A DNA stretch of 64,000 nucleotides from Pseudomonas gingeri (GCF_013385635.1 NZ_JACAPR010000016.1:62001-126000); one strand, 5' to 3'. Numbered from the stretch's first letter, positions 10,257-19,633 are shown. Program-made: numbers and translations. Notes: a model not told the origin generated them from the letters alone.

Positions 10257-11048
10257 TTACCCCTTGAAGCCTTGCACAACGCCCGGCTCACTCCATAGCA
10301 TCGGAAGGATTTTCCCGAAGTGCTGCGGATCAGCACTGGTCCAGAATTGCGCCTCGCGCGCCGGCCCCGCGGACAGCAGGTCGCGTGCCTCCAGCAGGCG
10401 CTGGAGTTGCCGCGCCACGGCGGCACCGGTATCGATCAGGCTGATGGACGCCGGAATCATCTCCAGCAACAGCGGCCTGAGGAAGGGATAGTGGGTGCAG
10501 CCGAGGATAATCGTGTCGCAGCCCGCCGTGAGAAGCGGCTCGACATAGCTGGCGAGCAACTGGCGCAAAGCCGCGCTGTGCAGATCGCCTCCCTCGATCA
10601 TTTCCACCAGGCCGGGGCACGGCTGGGTGACCACCCGCACATCGCTGGCGAAGCGGTCGAGCAAGGCGGCGAACTTGGCGCTTTGCAAGGTCCCGGTGGT
10701 GGCGAGGACACCGACCACACCGCTGCGGGTAGCCGCCGCGGCAGGCTTGACCGCCGGCTCCATGCCCACCAGCGGCCAGTCAGGGTAACGCTGGCGCAGA
10801 TCGGCGACACCGGCCACCGTCGCGGTATTGCAAGCAATCACCAGGGCCTTGGCGCCCTGCCCGCGCAGGAACCCGGCAATCACTGCACAACGCTGGCGAA
10901 TGTACTCCGGACTTTTTTCACCGTAGGGAATATGTCCGCAATCGGCGACATACAGCAGCGATTCGTTGGGCAACAGCGCACGAACTTCATTGAGCACCGA
11001 CAGCCCGCCGATGCCGGAGTCGAACACACCGATCGGCGCGTCACGCAT
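10257..11048 (-). CDS. murI: Glutamate racemase
   Basis: MurI interconverts L- and D-glutamate, supplying D-Glu for the second residue of the peptidoglycan stem peptide, in the cytoplasm. The 263-residue protein starts 'MRDAPIGVFDSGIGGLSV', with the family's Asp10-Ser11. The two catalytic cysteines are C73 in 'ACNTATVAG' and C184 in 'LGCTHYPFL'. I chose the ATG at 11048 because the family N-terminus begins there; the frame stays open upstream but that stretch overlaps moeB. The start overlaps the end of moeB by 8 bases, implying translational coupling at the end of the hemA-prfA-prmC-moeB-murI run. This order is typical of Pseudomonas. Confidence 0.97.
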   Translation of the reverse strand: MRDAPIGVFDSGIGGLSVLNEVRALLPNESLLYVADCGHIPYGEKSPEYIRQRCAVIAGFLRGQGAKALVIACNTATVAGVADLRQRYPDWPLVGMEPAVKPAAAATRSGVVGVLATTGTLQSAKFAALLDRFASDVRVVTQPCPGLVEMIEGGDLHSAALRQLLASYVEPLLTAGCDTIILGCTHYPFLRPLLLEMIPASISLIDTGAAVARQLQRLLEARDLLSAGPAREAQFWTSADPQHFGKILPMLWSEPGVVQGFKG

Positions 11049-11796
11049 CGCGGCTGCCGCAAACACTGCAGTGCGGATCGCGCTTGACCCGCAGCTCACG
11101 GAACTTCGTGCCCAGGGCATCGATCAGCAGCAGCCGCCCCACCATCGACTCACCGAAACCGGCCAGCAGCTTCAGGGCCTCCAGGGCTTGCAGGCTGCCC
11201 ACCAGACCGACCAGCGGACCGATCACGCCGGCTTCGCTGCAGGTCAGTTCGGCTTCGCTGCCGTGACCATAAAGACAGTGGTAGCACGGGCTTTCGGCGC
11301 GGCGCGGGTCGAACACCGACAACTGCCCTTCCAGACGGATCGCCGCGCCGCTGACCAGCGGCTTGCCGGCGGCCACGCAGGCAGCGTTGACGGCTTCGCG
11401 GGTGGCGAAGTTGTCACAGCAATCGAGCACCAGGTCAACGGCAGCCACCACGGCGCCCAGGGAGTCTTCATCCAGGGCCTGGCGATGGGCGACCAGGCCG
11501 ATTTCCGGATTGATTGCCGTCAGCCGGCGCAGTGCCGAGTCGACCTTGGTCGAACCGACGCTGTCGGTATCATGGATGATCTGGCGTTGCAGGTTGGTCA
11601 GGTCGACGCTGTCAAAGTCCGCCAGGTGCAATTCGCCGACGCCGGCGGCAGCCAGGTACAAGGCTACCGGCGCACCGAGACCGCCGAGGCCGACAATCAG
11701 GACCCGGCTGTTTTTCAGACGCAACTGGCCATCGATATCGACCTGTTGCAACAGGATCTGCCGGCTATAGCGCAACAGCTCCTGGTCGTTCAGCAC
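11041..11796 (-). CDS. moeB: MoeB/ThiF-family adenylyltransferase (molybdopterin-synthase adenylyltransferase)
   Basis: A 251-residue E1-like enzyme that adenylates the C-terminal Gly of MoaD (or a ThiS-type carrier) for sulfur transfer in molybdopterin biosynthesis. The nucleotide-binding loop is 'VGLGGLGAPVALYLAAAG', followed by 'DFDSVDLTNLQRQ', the 'DCCDNFATR' Asp motif and the 'SEAGVIGPL' region. Zinc-binding Cys pairs are CYHC and the C-terminal CSVC. It overlaps prmC by 7 bases and murI by 8, so all three should be translated from one mRNA. No moaD or thiS is nearby, so the carrier-protein partner cannot be read from this window. Confidence 0.93.
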   Translation of the reverse strand: MLNDQELLRYSRQILLQQVDIDGQLRLKNSRVLIVGLGGLGAPVALYLAAAGVGELHLADFDSVDLTNLQRQIIHDTDSVGSTKVDSALRRLTAINPEIGLVAHRQALDEDSLGAVVAAVDLVLDCCDNFATREAVNAACVAAGKPLVSGAAIRLEGQLSVFDPRRAESPCYHCLYGHGSEAELTCSEAGVIGPLVGLVGSLQALEALKLLAGFGESMVGRLLLIDALGTKFRELRVKRDPHCSVCGSRDA

Positions 11797-12620
11797 GATA
11801 GACGTCCCAGGCTGATGCGCTGGTGACCACCCAGGTCGGTACGGCTGTGCACCTCACTGAAGCCCTGCGCCGAGAGCAGTTCACGGACCGCATCGGCCTG
11901 GTCGTAGCCGTGTTCGAGCATCAACCAGCCATCATGCTCCATATACGTCGGTGCCTGGGCGATGATCAAGCGCAGGTCGTCCAGGCCATCGGCACCGGCC
12001 ACCAGCGCACTGGCGGGCTCGAAGCGCACATCGCCCTGGGCCAGGTGCGGGTCGGCCGAGGCGATATACGGCGGGTTGCTGATGATCAGATCAAAGCGCT
12101 GGCCCTCCAGGGCACCGAACCAATGGCTGCTCAACACCGTGGCATTGTCCAGGCCCAGGCGTTGGCGATTGCGCTCGGCCAGGGCCACGGCTTCCAGCAC
12201 CCGGTCCACCGCCGTAACGCGCCAGGCCGGACGCTCGCTGGCCAGGGCCAGGGCAATAGCGCCGCTGCCGGTGCCGAGGTCGAGCACCTTGCCCGGAGTC
12301 GCCGGCAGCAGTTCAAGAGCGGCTTCCACCAGCAGCTCGGTGTCGGGACGCGGAATCAGGGTATGCGGCGCGACTTCCAGGTCTAGTTTCCAGAACCCCT
12401 GCTGGCCGAGGATATAGGCCACCGGCTCGCCACCACGACGGCGTTGCAGGAAACCGGAAAAGGCCAGCGCGGCTTCGCTGCTGACGATCTTTTCCGGCCA
12501 GGTGTGCAGGTAGCTGCGGGACTTGCCCAGGGCCGCCGCCAACAGCAACTCGGCGTCCAGGCGCGCGGTCGGTGAGTCGGGCAGTTCGGCGGCGCGCAGC
12601 AGGCTGGCGATAATAGTCAT
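11790..12620 (-). CDS. prmC: Peptide chain release factor N5-glutamine methyltransferase
   Basis: PrmC methylates the Gln of the GGQ motif in release factors RF1 and RF2, using SAM. The 276-residue protein has an N-terminal helical bundle, then the Rossmann SAM site 'VLDLGTGSGAIALALASE' and the catalytic 'IISNPPYIA' motif typical of N5-glutamine methyltransferases. It starts on the base after the prfA stop, so the enzyme is encoded directly behind its own substrate. Its 3' end overlaps moeB by 7 bases. Length and start match the family. Confidence 0.97.
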   Translation of the reverse strand: MTIIASLLRAAELPDSPTARLDAELLLAAALGKSRSYLHTWPEKIVSSEAALAFSGFLQRRRGGEPVAYILGQQGFWKLDLEVAPHTLIPRPDTELLVEAALELLPATPGKVLDLGTGSGAIALALASERPAWRVTAVDRVLEAVALAERNRQRLGLDNATVLSSHWFGALEGQRFDLIISNPPYIASADPHLAQGDVRFEPASALVAGADGLDDLRLIIAQAPTYMEHDGWLMLEHGYDQADAVRELLSAQGFSEVHSRTDLGGHQRISLGRLSC

Positions 12621-13703
12621 TTAATCACCCAAGGCCGCCAGTTGATCGGCCTGGTATTCGGCCAGCAATGGCTCGATCACCGCCTCGACACCGCCCGCCA
12701 GGACTTCGTCCAGGGAGTACAGGGTCAGGTTGACACGGTGGTCGGTGACCCGGCCTTGTGGAAAATTGTAGGTACGGATGCGTTCGGAACGGTCGCCCGA
12801 GCCCACCAGCAGCTTGCGCTCGCTGGCAATGGCGTTGGCGGCGGCGCTGGTCTGCTGGTCGTTGAGCTTGGCCGACAGCCAGGACATGGCCCGCGCGCGG
12901 TTCTTGTGCTGGGAACGCTCCTCCTGGCACTCGACCACGATCCCCGACGGGATGTGGGTAATACGGATCGCCGAGTCGGTCTTGTTCACGTGCTGGCCTC
13001 CCGCGCCCGAGGAACGGTAGGTGTCGACACGCAAGTCCGCCGGGTTGATCTCGATGGCTTCCTGTTCATCCGGCTCGGGCAACACCGCCACGGTACAGGC
13101 CGAGGTGTGGATACGTCCCTGGGATTCGGTGGCCGGTACGCGCTGCACGCGGTGGGCACCGGACTCGAACTTCAGCTTGCCGTAGACATTGTCGCCTTCG
13201 ACCCGGGCAATGACTTCTTTATAACCGCCGTGCTCGCCCTCGTTCTCCGAGAGGATCTCCACCCGCCAGCCGCGTTTCTCGGCATAACGCGAGTACATGC
13301 GGAACAGGTCGCCGGAGAAGATCGCCGCCTCGTCGCCGCCGGTCCCGGCACGGATTTCGAGAAAGACATTGCGCCCGTCGTTGGGGTCCTTGGGCAACAG
13401 CATGCGTTGCAGGGCGGACTCCAGCTCGAGCAGTTGCTCCTTGGCTTCGCGGACTTCCTCGACCGCCATCTCGCGCATGTCCGGGTCGCTGTCCTTGAGC
13501 AGCGCCTGGGCACCCTCGAGGTCCGCCTGCACTTTCAACACCTGGTTGTAGGCCGCGACGATCGGCTCGACCTCGGCGTATTCCCGGGAATAGGCGCGAA
13601 ACCTGGTCTGGTCGGAAATGACTTCGCCATCGCCAAGCAAGGCGGTCAGTTCCTCGAAACGGTCCTGGAGGATGTCCAGCTTATTGAGCAGTGACGCTTT
13701 CAT
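12621..13703 (-). CDS. prfA: Peptide chain release factor 1
   Basis: RF1 recognises UAA and UAG stop codons and triggers peptidyl-tRNA hydrolysis on the ribosome. At 360 residues it has the standard length. The peptidyl-transferase-centre motif is in 'SSGAGGQHVNKTDSAIRI' (GGQ near residue 235), and the upstream family region 'PDEQEAIEINPADLRVDTYR' is intact. The ATG overlaps the end of hemA by 4 bases, a coupling arrangement common in gammaproteobacteria. It is followed immediately by prmC, which modifies its GGQ glutamine. Confidence 0.98.
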   Translation of the reverse strand: MKASLLNKLDILQDRFEELTALLGDGEVISDQTRFRAYSREYAEVEPIVAAYNQVLKVQADLEGAQALLKDSDPDMREMAVEEVREAKEQLLELESALQRMLLPKDPNDGRNVFLEIRAGTGGDEAAIFSGDLFRMYSRYAEKRGWRVEILSENEGEHGGYKEVIARVEGDNVYGKLKFESGAHRVQRVPATESQGRIHTSACTVAVLPEPDEQEAIEINPADLRVDTYRSSGAGGQHVNKTDSAIRITHIPSGIVVECQEERSQHKNRARAMSWLSAKLNDQQTSAAANAIASERKLLVGSGDRSERIRTYNFPQGRVTDHRVNLTLYSLDEVLAGGVEAVIEPLLAEYQADQLAALGD

Positions 13704-14989
13704 TGCGGTTTCTTATCCGAAAAGCTATCCGATGAGCCCTCACCGAGGGCAAAGAGTTCCTGGGCCATGGCCAGCGCATCGAGGCGGCCTTCGGCGGACA
13801 ACTTTTTCAGTTGCACGCTGGGCGCATGCATCAACTTGTTGGTCAGGCCCCGCGCCAGTTGCATCAACACCTCTTCGGCGCTGCTGCCATTGGCCAGCAG
13901 ACGCTGGGCCTTTTGCAATTCTTCGTCACGCAGGCGTTCGCTCTGCTGGCGGTACGCCTTGAGCACATCCACCGCCGCCAGTTCGCGCAGGCGGATCATG
14001 AACTCGTCGACGCCGCTGCTCACCAACTCCTCGGCGGTCTGGGCGGCGCCCTGGCGGCTCTTGAGGTTCTCGGCGACCACTTCGTGGAGATCGTCGACGC
14101 TATAGAGGTAAACGTCGTCCAACTCGCCGACTTCCGGCTCGATATCCCGGGGAACGGCAATGTCCACCATGAAGATCGGCTTGTGCTTGCGCAGCTTCAA
14201 GGCACTTTCCACCGCGCCCTTGCCGAGGATCGGCAACTGGCTGGCGGTGGAACTGATGACGATATCGCTGTGCACCAGTTCCTGGGGAATATCGGCCAGC
14301 AGCACCGCATGGGCACCGAATTCTTCGGCGAGAATCTTGGCCCGCTCCAGGGTGCGGTTGGCGACCACGATACGCTTCACTCCCTGCTCGTGCAGATGGC
14401 GGGCGACCAGGGTGATGGTCTCGCCGGCGCCGATCAGCAACGCGGTGCTGCGCTGCAGGTCGCTGAAAATCTGTTTCGCCAGGCTGACGGCGGCAAAGGC
14501 CACCGACACCGGGTTTTCGCCGATGGCGGTGTCGGTACGCACCTGTTTGGCGGCGCTGAACGTGGCCTGGAACAAACGCCCGAGCAACGGTCCGATGGTC
14601 CCGGCTTCCCGCGCCACGGCGTAGGCGGACTTCATCTGGCCGAGAATCTGCGGTTCACCGAGCACCAGCGAGTCCAGGCCGGAGGCGACACGCATCATGT
14701 GACGAACGGCCGCATCGTCTTCATGCACATAGGCACTGGCGCGCAGCTCTTCGAGGCTCAGATGGTGATAATCGGCCAGCCAGCGCAGCACCGTGTCCGC
14801 CGCCAGGTGATCCTGTTCTATATACAGTTCACTGCGGTTGCAGGTGGAAAGGATCGCGGCTTCCCGGCTTTCGGTCAGGCGGCAGAGCTGCTGCAGGGCC
14901 TCTACCAACTGCTCGGGAGTAAATGCCACGCGCTCGCGCACGTCTACGGAGGCCGTCTTGTGGTTGATGCCGAGTGCGAGGAAGGCCAT
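13700..14989 (-). CDS. hemA: Glutamyl-tRNA reductase
   Basis: HemA reduces glutamyl-tRNA to glutamate-1-semialdehyde with NADPH, the first committed step of C5 haem biosynthesis. The 429-residue protein starts 'MAFLALGINHKTASVDVRE' and carries the nucleophilic Cys50 in 'LSTCNRSELY'. The NADP-binding 'LLIGAGETITLVARHL' and the C-terminal dimerisation helices are present. It heads the minus-strand run with prfA, prmC, moeB and murI, and faces the plus-strand TPR-lipoprotein/lolB operon across about 185 bases that must hold both promoters. Confidence 0.97.
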   Translation of the reverse strand: MAFLALGINHKTASVDVRERVAFTPEQLVEALQQLCRLTESREAAILSTCNRSELYIEQDHLAADTVLRWLADYHHLSLEELRASAYVHEDDAAVRHMMRVASGLDSLVLGEPQILGQMKSAYAVAREAGTIGPLLGRLFQATFSAAKQVRTDTAIGENPVSVAFAAVSLAKQIFSDLQRSTALLIGAGETITLVARHLHEQGVKRIVVANRTLERAKILAEEFGAHAVLLADIPQELVHSDIVISSTASQLPILGKGAVESALKLRKHKPIFMVDIAVPRDIEPEVGELDDVYLYSVDDLHEVVAENLKSRQGAAQTAEELVSSGVDEFMIRLRELAAVDVLKAYRQQSERLRDEELQKAQRLLANGSSAEEVLMQLARGLTNKLMHAPSVQLKKLSAEGRLDALAMAQELFALGEGSSDSFSDKKPQ

Positions 14990-15174
14990 TCAAGGTCGCT
15001 GATGATGTCGAGAAGCCGACAATTGTCCTACTTCACCCGGTTCAGAACAACCATTGCCGACTATTGTCCTAATGGAACATTGCTATAAGTGCCCCGGTGA
15101 GCGGTCACGGGTATGGTTCTGCCCACCGCTTGTGTCATGATGCCCCGACCGCAGGTAAGTTGCCCTTCTCCTAT

Positions 15175-16899
15175 ATGAATAGATCCTCCGCGTTGCTTCT
15201 CGCTTTTGTCTTCCTCAGCGGCTGCCAGGCCTTGGCTCCCGTATCGCCGGGCAATACGCCACAGGCCGAGGACACCACTGCGGCCCCGGAAAAGCCCAAG
15301 GTCTACAGCTCCTTCAGCGAAGACACGGTCTTCAGCCTGCTGAGTGCGGAACTGGCCGGGCAGCGAAATCGTTTCGATATCGCGCTGGATAACTACGTCA
15401 CCCAGGCGATCAATACCCAGGACCCCGGTATTTCCGAGCGGGCCTTCCGTATTGCCGAGTACCTGGGTGCCGACCAGGCAGCCCTCGACACCTCGCTGAT
15501 CTGGGCGAAAAACGCCCCGGACGATCTTGAAGCGCAACGCGCGGCGGCGATCCAGCTGGCGCGCAGCGGGCGTTATGACGACTCCATGGTCTATATGGAG
15601 AAGGTCCTGCAGGGCAAGGGCGACACCCATTTCGACTTCCTCGCGCTGTCGGCCGCCGACACCGACCAGGACACCCGCAACGGCCTGATGAAGAGTTTCG
15701 ACCGGCTGCTGGTCAAGCACCCGAAGAACAGCCAGCTGATTTTCGGCAAGGCCTTGTTGCTGCAACAGAACGGTGACAACCAGGGCGCCCTGACGCTGCT
15801 GGAGAGCAACCCGCCGGAAGACGGCGAAGTCGCCCCGCTGTTGCTGCGCGCACGCCTGCTGCAAACCATGAATCGCGGCAAGGAAGCGATTCCGCTGCTG
15901 GAAAAAAGCATCAAGAAGTACCCGGACGACAAGCGCCTGCGCCTGACCTATGCGCGCATGCTGGTCGAACAGGACCGCATGGCCGATGCCAAGGTGCAGT
16001 TCTCCAGCCTGGTCCAGCAGTATCCGGAAGATGACGAGCTGCGCTTCTCCCTGGCACTGGTCTGCCTGGAAGCCAAGGCCTGGGACGAGGCCAAGGGTTA
16101 TCTGGAAGAACTGATCGCCCGCGACAGCCACGTCGACTCCGCCCATCTGAACCTGGGCCGCATCGCCGAAGAGAAAAACGACCCGCAGGGCGCCCTGGAA
16201 GAGTACGAACAGGTCGGCCCGGGCAATGACTACCTGCCGGCCCAACTGCGCCAGACCGATATCCTGGTGACCAGCGGCCGCGGCGCCGAGGCCTCGAAGA
16301 AGCTCGCCGCCGCCCGCGACGAGCAGCCGGACTACGCGATCCAGCTGTACCTGATCGAGGCCGAGATCCTTTCCGCCAACAATCACGGCGACCAGGCCTG
16401 GAAAGTCCTGCAGCAGGCCCTGCTGCAATACCCGGACGATCTGAACCTGCTGTATACCCGTGCCATGCAGGCGGAAAAACGCAACGACCTGGCCCAGATG
16501 GAAAAGGACCTGCGGGCGATCCTCAAGCGCGAGCCGGACAACGCCATGGCCTTGAACGCCCTGGGCTACACCCTGTCGGACCGCACCACGCGCTATGCCG
16601 AAGCCAAGGAACTGATCGAGAAAGCGCATCAGTTGAATCCGGAAGATCCGGCGGTGCTCGACAGCCTCGGCTGGGTGAACTTCCGCCTGGGCAACCTCGA
16701 TGAGGCCGAGCGCCTGCTGCGCCAGGCCCTGGAGCGCTTCCCCGACCAGGAAGTCGCCGCACACCTGGGCGAAGTCCTGTGGGCCAACGGCAAGCAGAGC
16801 GAAGCCCGGAAAATCTGGGGGCAATTCCTCAAGGACCAGCCCGACAGCCCCATCCTGCGCAGCACCATCAAGCGCCTGACCGGATCCGAGACTCTTTAA
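15175..16899 (+). CDS. TPR-repeat outer-membrane lipoprotein upstream of lolB
   Basis: The ATG at 15175 gives a 574-residue protein with a clear lipoprotein signal, 'MNRSSALLLAFVFLSGC', lipidated at C17. The frame is open further upstream to 15097, but that would bury the signal. After an Ala/Pro-rich linker the protein is built of tetratricopeptide repeats to the C-terminus, for example 'NALGYTLSDRTTRYAEAKEL' and 'AVLDSLGWVNFRLGNLDEAE'. TPR arrays act as protein-interaction scaffolds. It lies 4 bases upstream of lolB, as in other Pseudomonas, so a role in lipoprotein or envelope assembly is plausible. No specific partner is known to me. Confidence 0.92.
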   Translation: MNRSSALLLAFVFLSGCQALAPVSPGNTPQAEDTTAAPEKPKVYSSFSEDTVFSLLSAELAGQRNRFDIALDNYVTQAINTQDPGISERAFRIAEYLGADQAALDTSLIWAKNAPDDLEAQRAAAIQLARSGRYDDSMVYMEKVLQGKGDTHFDFLALSAADTDQDTRNGLMKSFDRLLVKHPKNSQLIFGKALLLQQNGDNQGALTLLESNPPEDGEVAPLLLRARLLQTMNRGKEAIPLLEKSIKKYPDDKRLRLTYARMLVEQDRMADAKVQFSSLVQQYPEDDELRFSLALVCLEAKAWDEAKGYLEELIARDSHVDSAHLNLGRIAEEKNDPQGALEEYEQVGPGNDYLPAQLRQTDILVTSGRGAEASKKLAAARDEQPDYAIQLYLIEAEILSANNHGDQAWKVLQQALLQYPDDLNLLYTRAMQAEKRNDLAQMEKDLRAILKREPDNAMALNALGYTLSDRTTRYAEAKELIEKAHQLNPEDPAVLDSLGWVNFRLGNLDEAERLLRQALERFPDQEVAAHLGEVLWANGKQSEARKIWGQFLKDQPDSPILRSTIKRLTGSETL

Positions 16900-16903
16900 G
16901 CTT

Positions 16904-17521
16904 ATGTTTTTGCGCCACCTCGTTGTTTTCAGCCTGATCGCCCTGCTCGCCGGTTGTGCGGGCTTTGGTGCCCGTGAGTCCGTCGAGGGCCACGGCGACC
17001 CGGCCCAGTGGGCCAGGCACAAGCAGCAGTTGAGCAGCCTCGACGGCTGGCAGATCAACGGCAAGGTCGGGATCCGCGCCCCGAAGGACTCCGGCAGCGG
17101 CACCTTGTTCTGGCTGCAACGCCAGGATTATTACGATATCCGCCTGTCCGGCCCGCTGGGTCGCGGCGCTGCCCGCCTGACCGGACGCCCGGGCCAGGTC
17201 TCGCTGGAAGTCGCCAACCAGGGCCGCTATGAAGCCACGACGCCGGAAGCCCTGCTCGAAGAGCAGATGGGCTGGAGCCTGCCGGTATCCCATCTGGTCT
17301 GGTGGGTTCGCGGCCTGCCCGCACCCGACAGCAAGAGCCGCCTGGGCCTGGACAACGACAGCCGCCTCGCCACCCTGGACCAGGATGGCTGGCAGGTCGA
17401 GTACCTCAGCTACACCGAGCAGAACGGCTACTGGCTGCCCGAACGCATCAAGCTGCACGGTCGCGACCTCGATGTGACCCTGGTGATCAAGGACTGGCAG
17501 CCGCGCCAGCTGGGGCAGTGA
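16904..17521 (+). CDS. lolB: Outer-membrane lipoprotein receptor LolB
   Basis: LolB accepts lipoproteins from the periplasmic carrier LolA and inserts them in the outer membrane. The 205-residue protein has the signal 'MFLRHLVVFSLIALLAGC' with the lipidated C18. The mature half-barrel regions 'WQINGKVGIRAPKDSGSGT' and 'YYDIRLSGPLGRGAARL' match the family. It sits 4 bases behind the TPR lipoprotein and one base ahead of ispE, in an order conserved across gammaproteobacteria. Confidence 0.96.
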   Translation: MFLRHLVVFSLIALLAGCAGFGARESVEGHGDPAQWARHKQQLSSLDGWQINGKVGIRAPKDSGSGTLFWLQRQDYYDIRLSGPLGRGAARLTGRPGQVSLEVANQGRYEATTPEALLEEQMGWSLPVSHLVWWVRGLPAPDSKSRLGLDNDSRLATLDQDGWQVEYLSYTEQNGYWLPERIKLHGRDLDVTLVIKDWQPRQLGQ

Positions 17522-17522
17522 C

Positions 17523-18374
17523 ATGCCGGCCAGCCGCCTGACCCTGCCCGCCCCCGCCAAGTTGAACCTGATGCTGCACATCATCGGTCGCCGTGCCGAC
17601 GGTTATCACGAGTTGCAGACGCTGTTCCAGTTTCTCGATTACGGCGACGAACTGAGTTTCGCCGTGCGTGACGACGGCGTGATCCGGCTGCACAGCGAAT
17701 TCGACGGCGTGCCCCACGACAGCAACCTCATCGTGCGCGCGGCGAAAAAACTCCAGGAACAATCCGGCAGCCCCCTCGGCATGGACATCTGGATCGACAA
17801 GATCCTGCCCATGGGCGGCGGCATCGGTGGCGGCAGCTCCAATGCCGCGACCACCCTGCTCGCCGTGAACCACCTCTGGCAGCTGGCCTGGGATGAAGAT
17901 CGCCTCGCCGCCCTGGGCCTGACCCTGGGCGCCGACGTCCCGGTTTTCGTCCGTGGCCACGCGGCTTTCGCCGAAGGCGTGGGGGAAAAACTCACCCCGG
18001 TGGACCCCGAAGAACCGTGGTACGTCGTGCTTGTTCCGCAAGTATCTGTAAGTACAGCAGAAATTTTTTCCGATCCGCTGTTGACACGTGACTCCGCGCC
18101 CATTAAAGTGCGCCCCGTTCCCAAGGGAAACAGTCGAAATGACTGCTTGCCGGTTGTCGCGAGACGTTATCCAGAAGTACATAACGCCTTGAATTTGCTA
18201 GGTAAATTTACCGAAGCAAAATTAACCGGAACTGGAAGTTGTGTGTTTGGGGCCTTCCCAAGCAAAGCTGAAGCTGATAAAGTCTCGGCCCTTCTTGCAG
18301 AGACCCACACAGGGTTTGTAGCCAAGGGAAGCAACATCTCGATGTTGCATCGCAAGTTGCAAAGTCTGCTCTAG
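17523..18374 (+). CDS. ispE: 4-diphosphocytidyl-2-C-methyl-D-erythritol kinase
   Basis: IspE is the GHMP-family kinase that phosphorylates the 2-hydroxyl of CDP-methylerythritol in the MEP isoprenoid pathway. The 283-residue protein opens with 'LPAPAKLNLMLHIIGRRADG' and has the ATP loop 'PMGGGIGGGSSNAATTLL'. The C-terminal GHMP motif is 'LTGTGSCVFGAFPSKAEAD'. It starts one base after the lolB stop and precedes tRNA-Gln and prs. The last third (about 18030-18370) looks more AT-rich than the rest, which may reflect older local recombination. Confidence 0.97.
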   Translation: MPASRLTLPAPAKLNLMLHIIGRRADGYHELQTLFQFLDYGDELSFAVRDDGVIRLHSEFDGVPHDSNLIVRAAKKLQEQSGSPLGMDIWIDKILPMGGGIGGGSSNAATTLLAVNHLWQLAWDEDRLAALGLTLGADVPVFVRGHAAFAEGVGEKLTPVDPEEPWYVVLVPQVSVSTAEIFSDPLLTRDSAPIKVRPVPKGNSRNDCLPVVARRYPEVHNALNLLGKFTEAKLTGTGSCVFGAFPSKAEADKVSALLAETHTGFVAKGSNISMLHRKLQSLL

Positions 18375-18409
18375 GAATTCGGGTACTGGGTACTCGTTGC
18401 AACAGATAC

Positions 18410-18484
18410 AGGGGCGTCGCCAAGCGGTAAGGCAGCAGGTTTTGATCCTGCCATGCGTTGGTTCGAATCCAGCCGCCCCTGCCA
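18410..18484 (+). tRNA. tRNA-Gln (anticodon UUG)
   Basis: A 75-base cloverleaf between ispE and prs. The acceptor stem pairs AGGGGCG at the 5' end with the complementary run before the encoded CCA at 18482-18484. The anticodon stem GCAGG/CCTGC encloses the loop TTTTGAT with anticodon TTG at 18442-18444. The T-arm GGTTCGAATCC is canonical. The ispE-tRNA-Gln-prs order is the usual one in Pseudomonas. Confidence 0.97.
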
Positions 18485-18530
18485 TTTTCTAATACTCATC
18501 CAGGTTACCCTCAGCCTCTAGGTACTGCGC

Positions 18531-19472
18531 GTGTCCAAGATGATGGTCTTTACGGGGAACGCTAACCCCGATCTGGCTCGACGTGTCGTACGTCAGCTGC
18601 ATATCCCTCTCGGTGACATCTCTGTCGGTAAATTCTCCGACGGCGAAATTACCGCTGAGATCAATGAAAACGTCCGCGGTAAAGATGTCTTCATTATTCA
18701 GCCGACTTGCGCTCCGACCAACGATAACCTGATGGAACTCGTCGTGATGGCTGATGCCTTCCGCCGGTCCTCAGCCACTCGAATCACTGCGGTGATCCCT
18801 TACTTTGGTTACGCCCGTCAGGATCGCCGTCCGCGCTCCGCACGTGTGGCTATCAGCGCGAAAGTCGTCGCTGACATGCTCACCGTGGTAGGCATCGACC
18901 GTGTTCTCACGGTTGACCTGCACGCTGACCAGATCCAGGGCTTCTTCGATATTCCGGTAGATAACATCTACGGCTCCCCCGTTCTGGTGGATGACATCGA
19001 AGACCAACGCTTCGAAAATCTGATGATTGTGTCTCCGGACATTGGTGGCGTCGTGCGTGCACGGGCTGTCGCCAAGTCGCTGGGCGTGGATCTGGGCATC
19101 ATCGACAAACGTCGTGAGAAGGCCAACCACTCCGAAGTGATGCACATCATCGGTGATGTCGAAGGCCGCACCTGTATTCTCGTCGACGACATGGTCGACA
19201 CCGCCGGCACCCTGTGCCACGCGGCGAAAGCCCTCAAGGAACATGGCGCTGCCAAGGTCTTTGCCTACTGCACACACCCTGTGCTGTCGGGTCGGGCAAT
19301 CGAGAACATTGAAAATTCCGTGCTGGACGAGCTGGTGGTGACCAACACCATCCCGCTGTCCGCCGCAGCACAAGCCTGTGCACGTATCCGTCAACTGGAT
19401 ATCGCACCGGTAGTCGCCGAAGCGGTTCGCCGCATCAGCAACGAAGAATCGATCAGCGCGATGTTCCGCTAG
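18531..19472 (+). CDS. prs: Ribose-phosphate pyrophosphokinase
   Basis: Prs makes PRPP from ribose-5-phosphate and ATP for nucleotide, histidine and tryptophan synthesis. The 313-residue protein starts at a GTG codon ('MSKMMVFTGNANPDLARRV'). It has the flexible-loop and ATP regions 'YFGYARQDRRPRSARVAIS' and the PRPP-binding signature 'CILVDDMVDTAGTLCHAA'. It is the first protein gene after tRNA-Gln and is followed by a hairpin element and a strong rho-independent terminator before rplY. Confidence 0.98.
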   Translation: MSKMMVFTGNANPDLARRVVRQLHIPLGDISVGKFSDGEITAEINENVRGKDVFIIQPTCAPTNDNLMELVVMADAFRRSSATRITAVIPYFGYARQDRRPRSARVAISAKVVADMLTVVGIDRVLTVDLHADQIQGFFDIPVDNIYGSPVLVDDIEDQRFENLMIVSPDIGGVVRARAVAKSLGVDLGIIDKRREKANHSEVMHIIGDVEGRTCILVDDMVDTAGTLCHAAKALKEHGAAKVFAYCTHPVLSGRAIENIENSVLDELVVTNTIPLSAAAQACARIRQLDIAPVVAEAVRRISNEESISAMFR

Positions 19473-19509
19473 GTTCGGTACGAAAACTCGCCGAGCGGCG
19501 ATCAGGCAA

Positions 19510-19575
19510 GGCGAAAACAGGCGAGCAAGCGGAGTGTAGGGACCTACATGAGCATTGCGAGCCTGTTTTTAACGC
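19510..19575 (+). repeat. Structured intergenic element, copy 1 (prs-rplY gap)
   Basis: This stretch folds as a nested hairpin. The outer arms AAAACAGGC (19515-19523) and GCCTGTTTT (19561-19569) pair, and an inner stem TGTAGG/CCTACA (19535-19546) is followed by TGAGC. A related element with a different inner stem lies after rplY at 20385-20455. I take it as a Pseudomonas-type dispersed intergenic element rather than a terminator, since a separate terminator follows at 19634. It may act at DNA or RNA level. Confidence 0.55.
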
Positions 19576-19633
19576 AGCATGATCGTCGCGCAGGCAGTTT
19601 TCATACCTTGCAGACACCTCGTTGACGTAAAGC

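Noticed and set aside
15061..17103. 680-codon minus-strand frame opposite the TPR lipoprotein and lolB
   Set aside because: Composition is Gln/Val/Gly-rich and low in motifs, typical of antisense to high-GC genes; both plus-strand genes are certain.
18531..18540. ATG start for prs further downstream
   Set aside because: The GTG at 18531 gives the conserved family N-terminus, so the later ATG codons are internal.
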